A stretch of 64,000 nt of DNA, taken from the NCBI GenBank assembly GCA_964479535.1, contig CAYZMM010000001.1:124001-188000 (forward strand), read 5' to 3'. Both the position numbers and the translations under genes were made by a program. Shown piece after piece: positions 33,740-41,177 of the stretch (position 1 is the first letter of the stretch; the number at the start of each line of letters is the position of its first letter). Origin of the DNA: S015-6 sp964479535. Its GTDB lineage: Bacteria; Desulfobacterota; DSWW01. Under the pieces are notes generated by a model. That model did no database searches. It was not told where the DNA came from and saw only the letters and a list, made by a program, of their open reading frames with translations.

Positions 33740-34912
33740 TTACTTGCCGATCTTCTCGAGGAAGGCCTGAACGCGCGTCTTGAGCCTTCCTCGGTCCCCG
33801 CCGAGGTACTCTCGCTCGAGGCTCAACGTGGGGATTCCGAGCTCCTCCACGTCCCCGCTCTCCATCAGATTCTCGACGGTGTGGCTGTCGCAGAAGGTGA
33901 TGCGTTCGAAGACGACCCCATCCACCTTCGCCTCCTGTGCGATTCGCCTGGTGAAGTGGATCCGTTCCGGGTATCCGTCCACCATGCGCGGGCAGGATGG
34001 ATCCCGCAGGAAGTACCGTCTTGCGATCGCCTCCAGGGGATCCCCCGATTCGTCCACCATCTCTTGGATGTACTTCCTTCCGGTGCACAGCACATCGGTT
34101 ACTACGACAGCGCCTGTACTCTCTACTATGTCGATGAACCATGGGTCATCCATGTAGCTGCCGCCCACCATGAGCCTCGCCCTGGCGTCCGGGATGCCGG
34201 GGCGCTCTTTGAGTTCCTGAATCGCTTGGGCCAGCCTCTCGTTGAAGACCTCTTTGGGCATGCTGTAGCCGGCCTGGGTGATCTGCATCGCCTCCGTGCC
34301 GGTGAGCTTCGGACGATCGATGGACCGAAGGGCATACAGCTCGAGCATCAGCTGCCGGTACCGGTTGTAGGTCCTGATGGCTCCGCGCAGCGACGCCGAG
34401 GAAGGAAGGTAGCCGTATTTCTTGCCGATTGCATCCGTCAATTGGGTGATCTCGTCCCTGTACCACTGGAGCTGACTCTCACCGTCGCGCCGATGGGGAA
34501 CGGACAGCATGGTCACGAAGGGTGGCTCGACCTGGTCCCTCCAGATCTCGAAGGTCCTCCGCATGTGTTCACACCCGTTGGTGAGCACCACGCCGTCCAG
34601 GAAATCGTACGCCCCGCTCAGGGCGAGCTGCATCACGCACCTGCAGTAGCTGCACAGGAACTTGTGCATGTGTATGTCGGCGTCGTCCGTGGTCGTGCAG
34701 CCCTGGGCACCGAGACGGATCGGCAGGATTCTCGATGGCTGGCCTTCCGCGTACAGGACTTCTTCCGGGACGTAGCTGCAGGTGTAGCCGAACACCCTGC
34801 CGCCCCTTTCCTTCCAGTCCCGGACATACGGATTCTCTCCGCGGAGGGGCAGCGTCGTCAGCTCCTCCACGGCACTCGACGTTTCAGCCGAGCGGATGCT
34901 TGTCGCACTCAT
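33740..34912 (-). CDS. 2-hydroxyacyl-CoA dehydratase / BcrC-like catalytic subunit (module B, small subunit)
   Basis: 390 aa, clearly homologous to the module A small subunit at 24983: KFLCSYCRCVMQ, LTNGCEHMRRTF and ITFCDSHTVEN carry the candidate cluster cysteines, and LEREYLGGDRGRLKTRVQAFLE is the same C-terminal hallmark. GYTCSYVPEEVLYAEGQPSRILPIRL matches the module A N-terminus (GYFCTNVPEELIMAAGM). The start ATG at 34912 has only a weak ribosome site and lies 30 bp after the SDR stop. Pairs with the 470-aa subunit. Confidence 0.92.
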   Translation of the reverse strand: MSATSIRSAETSSAVEELTTLPLRGENPYVRDWKERGGRVFGYTCSYVPEEVLYAEGQPSRILPIRLGAQGCTTTDDADIHMHKFLCSYCRCVMQLALSGAYDFLDGVVLTNGCEHMRRTFEIWRDQVEPPFVTMLSVPHRRDGESQLQWYRDEITQLTDAIGKKYGYLPSSASLRGAIRTYNRYRQLMLELYALRSIDRPKLTGTEAMQITQAGYSMPKEVFNERLAQAIQELKERPGIPDARARLMVGGSYMDDPWFIDIVESTGAVVVTDVLCTGRKYIQEMVDESGDPLEAIARRYFLRDPSCPRMVDGYPERIHFTRRIAQEAKVDGVVFERITFCDSHTVENLMESGDVEELGIPTLSLEREYLGGDRGRLKTRVQAFLEKIGK

Positions 34913-34942
34913 GGCAAGTCCTTTCTATATCCTCTCGGCCGA

Positions 34943-35701
34943 CTAGCCCGCGCAGGCGCCTCCGTCTATGGGCAGGGTGACGCCATTCACAAAGGAGGCG
35001 TCGTCGCTTGCCAGGAACAAGGCTGCACCTGCGACGTCCTGAACCGTGCCCATTCGACCCTGCATGCTCATCAGCAACTCGTCGGCCGGAATGCCCGCGG
35101 CCTTGTAGCTCTCCACGAAACGGTCCCCCAGGTCCGTCTCGATCAGGGCGGGGCAGATCGCGTTGACCCGAATGTTGGCCTGCCGGTACTCGAGCGCCAT
35201 CGTCTTGGTCAACTGGACGACACCCCCCTTGGTGGCGCAGTAGGATGCGAGGAGGGGAAACCCGATCAGGCCGGCCGCAGACGCCATGTTGACGATGCTC
35301 CCTCCTCCCTGGGCCAGCATCTGGATGACTCCGTGCTTGGAAACCAGGAAGAGGCCCTTCAGGTTGACGTTCATGACCGCGTCCCACTCCTCTACCGTCA
35401 ACTCGTGGGTCGGCTTGATCAACTCGATGCCCGCGTTGTTCACCAAGACGTCGAGCCTTCCGTAGGTGTCGACGGCGAATTTCACGATCCCGGCTGCGTC
35501 CCCTTCCTTCGACACGTCGGCCTGAACGGATGCGGCTGTCCCGCCCCCCTTGATGATCGCGTCGGCCGCGGCCTTTGCCGTGTCGGCGTTCAGGTCGTTC
35601 ACCACGACCTTTGCTCCCTCCTTTGCAAAAGTCTCCGCGATCGCCTTGCCGATGCCTGCGCCGGCGCCCGTCACGAGCGCTACTTTGTCGTGCAATCGCA
35701 T
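34943..35701 (-). CDS. Short-chain dehydrogenase/reductase
   Basis: 252 aa, classical SDR. TGAGAGIGKAIAETF is the NAD(P)-binding TGxxxGxG, DVLVNNAGIE the NNAG motif, and SIVNMASAAGLIGFPLLASYCATKGG holds Ser and YxxxK of the active site. The acidic residue in VVVNDLNAD after beta-2 suggests NAD(H) preference. It would oxidise a hydroxyl (for example 3-hydroxyacyl-CoA or a hydroxysteroid) or reduce the ketone. GGGGAGGATC precedes the ATG at 35701. It sits between the flavoproteins and the dehydratase subunits of module B. Confidence 0.92.
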   Translation of the reverse strand: MRLHDKVALVTGAGAGIGKAIAETFAKEGAKVVVNDLNADTAKAAADAIIKGGGTAASVQADVSKEGDAAGIVKFAVDTYGRLDVLVNNAGIELIKPTHELTVEEWDAVMNVNLKGLFLVSKHGVIQMLAQGGGSIVNMASAAGLIGFPLLASYCATKGGVVQLTKTMALEYRQANIRVNAICPALIETDLGDRFVESYKAAGIPADELLMSMQGRMGTVQDVAGAALFLASDDASFVNGVTLPIDGGACAG

Positions 35702-35744
35702 GATGATCCTCCCCTTATTCGGTGTTCCATGTGGGATCCATGTC

Positions 35745-35775
35745 GGACATTGCGAGCGTGAGCGAAGCAATGTCC
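35745..35775. repeat. Hairpin with TTGCGAGCG-type core between flavoprotein and SDR genes
   Basis: GGACATTGC (35745-35753) and GCAATGTCC (35767-35775), a perfect 9-bp stem, flank GAGCGTGAGCGAA. It begins 4 nt after the flavoprotein stop inside module B. The ATTGCGAGC...GCAAT core resembles short intergenic repeats scattered in many bacterial genomes. Confidence 0.55.
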
Positions 35776-35779
35776 ACGT

Positions 35780-37411
35780 TCAGTAGCCCCGGCCGGTCGT
35801 TTCCCAGGGCTTGTATTCGAGGCCGAAGTCCTCGGCGATCACCTTATAGGCGCAGTAACCAACTCCGGCGCTGACCCCTCCCAGAGGGTGCTGGCCCGAG
35901 CTGGCCAGGTACAGGTCCTTGATCTCGGCCCGGTACTGGGCGGCCTCCAGGAAGGGGCGGTTGTGAACCAGCTGCTCGGGGCACATGAGGCCGTAGCAGA
36001 AGTCCCCCTCCGGGATGAGCTTGTCGTCCTGCAGGTCCAGGGGGGTCTCGAAGAAGTCCGCGATCACGTTCGCCCGGGTCATGTTGGGAGCCCACTGTTC
36101 GAACCGCTCGATCACCCGATCGTTGTAGGTCTTCTTCACTTCGTACCATGCCTCCCGGGTCAGATCGCTTGCCTTGGGGAAGAAGATCCAGGCGGAGAGA
36201 GCGTGTTTCCCCGGGGGAGCATATGTGCGATCGAACACGGACAGGCACGAGTTGAACAGAGCGGGGATCGTGGGGATCTTGCCCGCCTCCACTTCCCGGC
36301 AATGCTCGGCCATTTCCTCCGGGGTGTCGACGCCCACGACCGTGATGAAGGTCCTGTTGATGTCCGGATCGTGTTTGGCGCTCTTGTAGTCGGGCGCCTC
36401 GTGGAGGGCCATGTGACTCGACCCGAGGACGCAGGAACGGCCGTACTGGAAGGCCCTGGTGCGCTCGACCCAGTGGGAGCTCAGGTTCTCCTTCCCCACC
36501 ATGCCGAGCAAGGTCTGTTTGAGGTCCGCGTTCGAGGCGACGAGCTTGCGGGCGCGGACGCGGGTGCCGTCCGCCAGAACGACTCCCGTGGCCCTGCCTC
36601 CTTCCACGAGAATCTTCTTCACGTCTCCCCGTTCGTGGAATTCCACGCCCTCCCGCACGCACGCCATGACCATGGCATGGGCCAGGGTGTGGGTTCCGCC
36701 GATCATGATGCGCGAGTTGGTCTCGATGAAGAAGAGGCTGATCAGCCCGAAGGCCCCCAGCCCCCTCATCTCCAGAGGCGTTCCCCAGTCCTCGAGGCCC
36801 TTGTAGAGCAGAGTCCTCAAGCCCGGCGTCTCGAAGAGATAATCGATCAGGTCCTTGCCCGAGCCCTGCGCCAGGTGATGGGGCAGCCCGAAGAGGTCGA
36901 GGAGGGTCCGGTTCAGGGTCTGTAGCGGGTCCGGATCCTCCGGGGTCGGCATGGTCGGGGGGCTGTAGAAGAAGCTGCAGAACATGGGCTCCAGTTCCTG
37001 GGCCGTCCTGCGGCACCGCACCCACGTGTCCGCGTCCTTTTTCGAGTAGACGGAGATCGATTTGTGGGACCGCTCGTAGTTCTCTTCCGAGGCAATGCTG
37101 TAGAGGATGATCGGAGGGCTCCCGTCCGAAAAGGGGATTCCGAATTGGGCATCGGGGTAGAGCATTCTTCCCCCAAGCCGCCCAAGCCCGAAATCGTGGA
37201 AAAAGGGCATCCAGTCCATGAACTCCATGCAGACGGCGTGATTGTGCATGAACCCGGGTGCCGTGGTCTCGCGCGTGCAGACACACCCACCCTCTTCGTG
37301 CCTTCTCTCGAAGATCGCCGTCTGCATGCCGGCGCGCTGCAGGTAGGCGCCCAGGCAGAGTCCCTGAATCCCGCCTCCGATCACGATCGCGTCGTATTCC
37401 TGCTTGATCAT
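35780..37411 (-). CDS. CrtI/PYROXD2-type FAD oxidoreductase 2 (module B)
   Basis: 543 aa. EYDAIVIGGGIQGLCLGAYL is the FAD GxGxxG; FERRHEEGGCVCTRET is the following dinucleotide-binding acidic strand and GG. GGTHTLAHAMVMACVREGVEFHERGDVKKILVEGG is the second FAD segment, and SSGQHPLGGVSAGVGYCAYKVIAEDFG the C-terminal FAD-contact motif. The family desaturates or isomerises polyenes, retinoids and unknown lipids. AAGGAG precedes the ATG. It is 14 bp from flavoprotein 1, with which it shares the whole layout, so the two may form a heteromer or act in sequence. Confidence 0.9.
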   Translation of the reverse strand: MIKQEYDAIVIGGGIQGLCLGAYLQRAGMQTAIFERRHEEGGCVCTRETTAPGFMHNHAVCMEFMDWMPFFHDFGLGRLGGRMLYPDAQFGIPFSDGSPPIILYSIASEENYERSHKSISVYSKKDADTWVRCRRTAQELEPMFCSFFYSPPTMPTPEDPDPLQTLNRTLLDLFGLPHHLAQGSGKDLIDYLFETPGLRTLLYKGLEDWGTPLEMRGLGAFGLISLFFIETNSRIMIGGTHTLAHAMVMACVREGVEFHERGDVKKILVEGGRATGVVLADGTRVRARKLVASNADLKQTLLGMVGKENLSSHWVERTRAFQYGRSCVLGSSHMALHEAPDYKSAKHDPDINRTFITVVGVDTPEEMAEHCREVEAGKIPTIPALFNSCLSVFDRTYAPPGKHALSAWIFFPKASDLTREAWYEVKKTYNDRVIERFEQWAPNMTRANVIADFFETPLDLQDDKLIPEGDFCYGLMCPEQLVHNRPFLEAAQYRAEIKDLYLASSGQHPLGGVSAGVGYCAYKVIAEDFGLEYKPWETTGRGY

Positions 37412-37425
37412 TTGCGCGTCTCCTT

Positions 37426-39033
37426 TCAGATGTCCACCCACCACTTGTCGAGCCCGAAGTCGTCTGCGATCACCTGCAGCGCGTTGTAGCCCGGCCCGAA
37501 GGTGATGAAGCCGTGAGGGTGGGTCGTGGAACCGCAGAGATACAATCCCTTGATCGGCGTCCGGTACTGGGAGAGTGCCTGACTGGGCCGGTTGAGCATG
37601 AGATTCGACTCGGCGATTCTGCCCACCATCCAGTCGCCGTTGACCATGTTCACGAGCTTTTCCGAGATGTCCCGCGGTGTGTACGGCCGCTGCACCCAGA
37701 TGTCCTCCTGCGTGAAGCCGTCGGAATGCTGGAGGAGCCTGTCGACGCAACGCTGGGCATATACGTCTTTGAAGGAGGTGGACCAGACGTCCGGCCCTTC
37801 ACCGTCCACCGAATATGGCGCAAAGACCCGGATCATGCCCGTGGCCTTGCCCTGGGGCGCATCCGTGGGGTCGAACATGGAATTGATCGCAACGTTCAGT
37901 TTCGGCTCCGCCGGAGCCTCGCCTCTGCGTATGGCCGCCCAATCCTCGTTGAAATCTTCCAGGCACTCGTACCCGATGTTCAACACCCACGCCTTGTTGA
38001 TGTCCGGATCATAGGCGGCCGCCTTGTAGGTCGGCACCTTGTGCATGGCCATGTGAACGGTGAAGAGCGATCCGTCCTGGTAGGCGTAGCGCTCCACCTC
38101 TTCCCGGGTCTCCCCGGGCACCGCCGAGGCGGGTATCATCTTGCCGAAGGTCTGCTGCAGGTCCACGCTGCTGGCCACGAGCTTGTCCGCGTGGAACTCG
38201 GTTCCGTCCTCCAGTCGGGCCCCGACGGCACGGCCGTCTTCGAGCAGGATCTCGCCCACGGGGGCGGCGGGAAGCAGCGTCACCCCTGCCCGCCGCATCT
38301 GCCGCCAGAGGGCGTGGGCCAGCCGGTGGGAGCCCCCGATGGCGATCTTCCAGTTGTCGATCTTGCCGAGCATGAAGGGAAAGGAAACCGCCAGACCCAC
38401 CACGTCCGTGTAGTATCCGCACACGGCCGCGTGGAAGGCGAGCATGGCCTTCACCCTCTCGTTTTCGAAGTGCTGGTTCAGGAAGTCGTTGATGGTCATG
38501 GAACGGAGCCTGGCACGGAAGAACTCGGTCTTGTCTTCCACCTTCCATGTGGACAGGGCCTTGGTGATGTCGTTGACGTCGATGGGCGGAGCATACATCA
38601 AGGTGCGTATCATCAGATCCTGGAAGCCCTTCACCTCCTTGTACAACCTCAGGAACGTGTCCGCGTCCTTCCGGCTGAACCGGCTGAAGGAAGCGTGTGT
38701 CTTTTCCATGTCCGTGTGGACCGTCATGGCCGTCCCGTCGTAGAAGATGGAGCCCATCTGCACGGGCGGGTGGCCGTAGTCGACCCCGTCCGGTTCGCCC
38801 ACCAGGTCCAGATCGTCGTATACCGGGCAGAGCCCGACAAAGGTGTGGTAGTTGCTGTGCAGGTTGTGAAGGAAGCCCGGCTCGGTATAGAGCTCGGTCG
38901 AAAGCCCTCCCCCTTCCTCCAGCCTCCGTTCCAGGACCAGCACCTTCCAGCCGCTCTTGCCCAGATAGGTGGACAGGGCCATGCCGTTGTGCCCGGCCCC
39001 GATCACGATGGCATCATAGGTTTCTTCGTCCAT
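37426..39033 (-). CDS. CrtI/PYROXD2-type FAD oxidoreductase 1 (module B)
   Basis: 535 aa. YDAIVIGAGHNGMALSTYLG (FAD site), ERRLEEGGGLSTEL, GGSHRLAHALWRQMRRAG and GSTTHPHGFITFGPGYNALQV give the phytoene-desaturase-like fold. GHNG is the usual form of this subfamily's glycine motif; flavoprotein 2 has GIQG. GGAGGGAGAG precedes the ATG at 39033. The frame continues upstream to 39081 without a better start. Likely reaction: FAD-dependent desaturation or saturation of a hydrophobic chain or ring. Confidence 0.9.
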   Translation of the reverse strand: MDEETYDAIVIGAGHNGMALSTYLGKSGWKVLVLERRLEEGGGLSTELYTEPGFLHNLHSNYHTFVGLCPVYDDLDLVGEPDGVDYGHPPVQMGSIFYDGTAMTVHTDMEKTHASFSRFSRKDADTFLRLYKEVKGFQDLMIRTLMYAPPIDVNDITKALSTWKVEDKTEFFRARLRSMTINDFLNQHFENERVKAMLAFHAAVCGYYTDVVGLAVSFPFMLGKIDNWKIAIGGSHRLAHALWRQMRRAGVTLLPAAPVGEILLEDGRAVGARLEDGTEFHADKLVASSVDLQQTFGKMIPASAVPGETREEVERYAYQDGSLFTVHMAMHKVPTYKAAAYDPDINKAWVLNIGYECLEDFNEDWAAIRRGEAPAEPKLNVAINSMFDPTDAPQGKATGMIRVFAPYSVDGEGPDVWSTSFKDVYAQRCVDRLLQHSDGFTQEDIWVQRPYTPRDISEKLVNMVNGDWMVGRIAESNLMLNRPSQALSQYRTPIKGLYLCGSTTHPHGFITFGPGYNALQVIADDFGLDKWWVDI

Positions 39034-39118
39034 AGTCGCTCTCCCTCCTGCCTCGAGAGTCTTTCGATGGTGAAAGGTCAAAGAGCCGCGGCTTGTCCGC
39101 CTTGGGTTCCGTGAGGAA

Positions 39119-39565
39119 TCATTCGTAAGGGGGCTTTCCGAGAGGCCACTCGGTCAAGCCGCTCTGGGCATAGACCTCGAAAATGACATTCACCATGTCC
39201 GCGTGCTGCATCAGGAGCCGCATGTCGCCCCGGATCGCCATCGTGCCGTTCAACCCCACCTCGACCGGGTCCACGATCTCGGCGGCCACGCCGTCGAATA
39301 CGCTGGCAGGCCCGGTGATTCGGTAGTGAAGGCCCTTTCCCGGCACCTTGTCCGGGGATTCCCGGTACTCGGCGACCTTCCCGTGGAGAAAACGAACGTA
39401 GTAATGCTTGGTGGTTCCTTCCGGCACGTAGGGCGACTTGCCGTCCCCCACCACCTCCACGGCGATTCGCCATTCTCCCTGCGGTACCTTCTCCGAGATG
39501 TCGTCCCGGCTGTTCGCCAGAGCCAGCATCGCCTCGTACCACTCGGTGCTGTAGATTGCCGGCAT
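39119..39565 (-). CDS. SCP2 sterol-binding domain protein (module B)
   Basis: 148 aa. EWRIAVEVVGDG, KHYYVRFLHGKVAEY, HYRITGPASVFDGVAAEIVDP and LNGTMAIRGDMRLLMQHADM follow the SCP2 beta-sheet pattern, ending with the hydrophobic C-terminal helix. Soluble, no signal. GAGGAGG precedes the ATG at 39565; the frame opens at 39607. Predicted to bind a lipid or acyl-CoA for the neighbouring flavoproteins. Confidence 0.84.
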   Translation of the reverse strand: MPAIYSTEWYEAMLALANSRDDISEKVPQGEWRIAVEVVGDGKSPYVPEGTTKHYYVRFLHGKVAEYRESPDKVPGKGLHYRITGPASVFDGVAAEIVDPVEVGLNGTMAIRGDMRLLMQHADMVNVIFEVYAQSGLTEWPLGKPPYE

Positions 39566-39631
39566 GATGCAGTCCTCCTCAGTTTCTTGTGTGATCATGG
39601 TTCCCAACCACCCACGAATGGTGTGTCCGGA

Positions 39632-40195
39632 TCAGGACCCACCGAAAAGCTGGAAGAGGTAGTAGACCAGCAGGCTCAAGCCGCCCACACCCAGGACCGA
39701 GGCCACGGCCCAGAGGAGATAGGCTCTCCTGTGGGAAGACGCCGCATCGAGGAGAAGCTCCGGCGGTATCTTCAGGAAGGAAAGGACCTTGAGCGACTGA
39801 ATCGGTTTCCTGGGAAAGGCCTTGAGCTTGATGTTCCCCTTCATGACCTCGATGAAAGGGTTCGCCTTGCCGGAAAGGATGTTCGCGAGGAGCAGGTAAG
39901 AGCTCCGCAAGTAGAGATCGAGGTTCTCGCCCGCCCCGTTCTCGATGCGGATCTCTTCCCCTTCGAAGGAAACGGTCGTTGCGATTCCCTTTTCCACTTC
40001 GACACAGACCCGTCCCCGAATCCGACGACCTGCCTCCACCTTGTGCTCGAAATCGGCGAAGTTCTGTTCCAGATACTGCTGGATCATCATTCCAAGGCCG
40101 TTCAGGTGCTGTCCGTCCGCCGCCGCTACCGAAATACGAGGCGGATTCCCGGTGGATTCCTGAACGGTACCGGACACGGTCGGATCCGACTGCAT
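39632..40195 (-). CDS. SCP2-like protein with C-terminal membrane anchor (module B)
   Basis: 187 aa. Residues about 35-145 look like an SCP2 domain (RIRGRVCVEVEKGIATTVSF, NLDLYLRSSYLLLANILSG, EVMKGNIKLKAFPRKPIQSL), followed by one transmembrane helix (AYLLWAVASVLGVGGLSLLVYYL) at the end. This tail-anchored arrangement would place a lipid- or acyl-binding domain at the cytoplasmic face of the membrane. It starts 14 bp after the GntR stop; GAGGG lies somewhat far (about 12 nt) from the ATG. Confidence 0.76.
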   Translation of the reverse strand: MQSDPTVSGTVQESTGNPPRISVAAADGQHLNGLGMMIQQYLEQNFADFEHKVEAGRRIRGRVCVEVEKGIATTVSFEGEEIRIENGAGENLDLYLRSSYLLLANILSGKANPFIEVMKGNIKLKAFPRKPIQSLKVLSFLKIPPELLLDAASSHRRAYLLWAVASVLGVGGLSLLVYYLFQLFGGS

Positions 40196-40208
40196 AGCGA
40201 CGATGCCC

Positions 40209-40937
40209 TCATCTCCTCTGAAAGGGGACCGGACCCTCTGTTTTTTTCTTTACGGAATCGCCCTCCGTGCGGCGCTTCTTTTCCTCGATGCTGTTCAGGA
40301 CATACGCCTTTTCGTGCTCGAAGAAGGCGCGGACCGTCTTCGCCGCCATCTCGCCGTTCCCTTCCTCGGCAGCGTACCGCGTGATCCTTTGGAAGAACGC
40401 GGCGTTCTTCTTCAGGTTCCCGGCCTGAACCGAAACAGCGGCGTACTCGAGACGGCGCAGGCTGACATCCAGGTCCCCGAGGACCATTTCTTCGAGAAGG
40501 GGGTTCTTGGACCCCTGCATGCCAGCACGGGCATAGTCCACAAAGGCCTGGTAGTAGGCAAGGAGATCTCCCTCCTCTGCAGCCTGGTCGAGTTGTTGCT
40601 GGGTCGCGTGAAGTCGGGTTCGGTCTTCTTCTGTGGACCTCTCTGCAAACCGCCGGGCCCCCAGGGCGTAGAGCTCACCCAGGATGTCGAAGAGGGAGTC
40701 GACGAAGGTCGGGGTCATTTCAGTTACACGTGCTCCGTGCCGGGGGACCAATTCGACTAACCTGTCCTTGACGAGGATGCGTAAGGCTTCCCGGACAGGG
40801 GATCGGCTCACCCCCAGTTCCTGGGCGATTCGCTCTTCCTGGATCTTCTCCCCCGGTTTCCATTCGGAGCGTATGATCTTGTCGCTCACGTATTGAGCGA
40901 TCTGAACGGCGAGGGTTTCTTTCGGAGCAAAGGTCAC
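40209..40937 (-). CDS. GntR/FCD-family transcriptional regulator (module B)
   Basis: 242 aa. The winged HTH is residues about 10-75 (LAVQIAQYVSDKIIRSEWKPGEKIQEERIAQ, GVSRSPVREALRILVKDRLVELVPRHGARV), and the rest is the all-helical FCD effector domain, ending in a basic tail. FCD regulators usually bind organic acids or acyl-CoA and repress the adjacent catabolic operon. The start is GTG at 40937, with GGAGAAAC upstream. First gene of the 11-gene module B run, so autoregulation is likely. A second GntR/FCD regulator is at 48157. Confidence 0.92.
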   Translation of the reverse strand: MTFAPKETLAVQIAQYVSDKIIRSEWKPGEKIQEERIAQELGVSRSPVREALRILVKDRLVELVPRHGARVTEMTPTFVDSLFDILGELYALGARRFAERSTEEDRTRLHATQQQLDQAAEEGDLLAYYQAFVDYARAGMQGSKNPLLEEMVLGDLDVSLRRLEYAAVSVQAGNLKKNAAFFQRITRYAAEEGNGEMAAKTVRAFFEHEKAYVLNSIEEKKRRTEGDSVKKKTEGPVPFQRR

Positions 40938-40993
40938 CGCGTTTCTCCATGACCTGGGTTCATGGCTTCAGCAGTAACACCATACGCTCATTT

Positions 40994-41083
40994 TGTCAAC
41001 ATAATTATGTATTTTGTATACACAATATGCGAGAATAAGGTTTACCATCCTTCTCTAAGTATTTGTCAATATTGTATATATTG
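40994..41083. promoter_or_regulatory. AT-rich control region of module B with dyad elements
   Basis: On the minus strand TTGACA occurs at 40999-40994 and 41069-41064; neither has a strong -10 (17 bp on: TACTGC and GGTAAA). Between them lies the palindrome TGTATACA (41015-41022), within TTGTATACACAA, and at 41067-41083 CAATAT-TGTAT-ATATTG. GntR/FCD operators are short dyads of this general kind, so these are likely sites for the regulator at 40209. Confidence 0.5.
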
Positions 41084-41177
41084 TGTAAATGCTAGAAGTG
41101 ACTTGAACGTTTCCGTGTGGGGAATATTGCAGGAAAGGGGACCAGGGGTGAACCCGGGTGGAGGCCGAACAGGAAGC

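Noticed and set aside
33668..35761. A 697-codon plus-strand open frame
   Set aside because: Shadow of the module B small subunit and SDR; composition His/Val/Arg-rich with no motifs.
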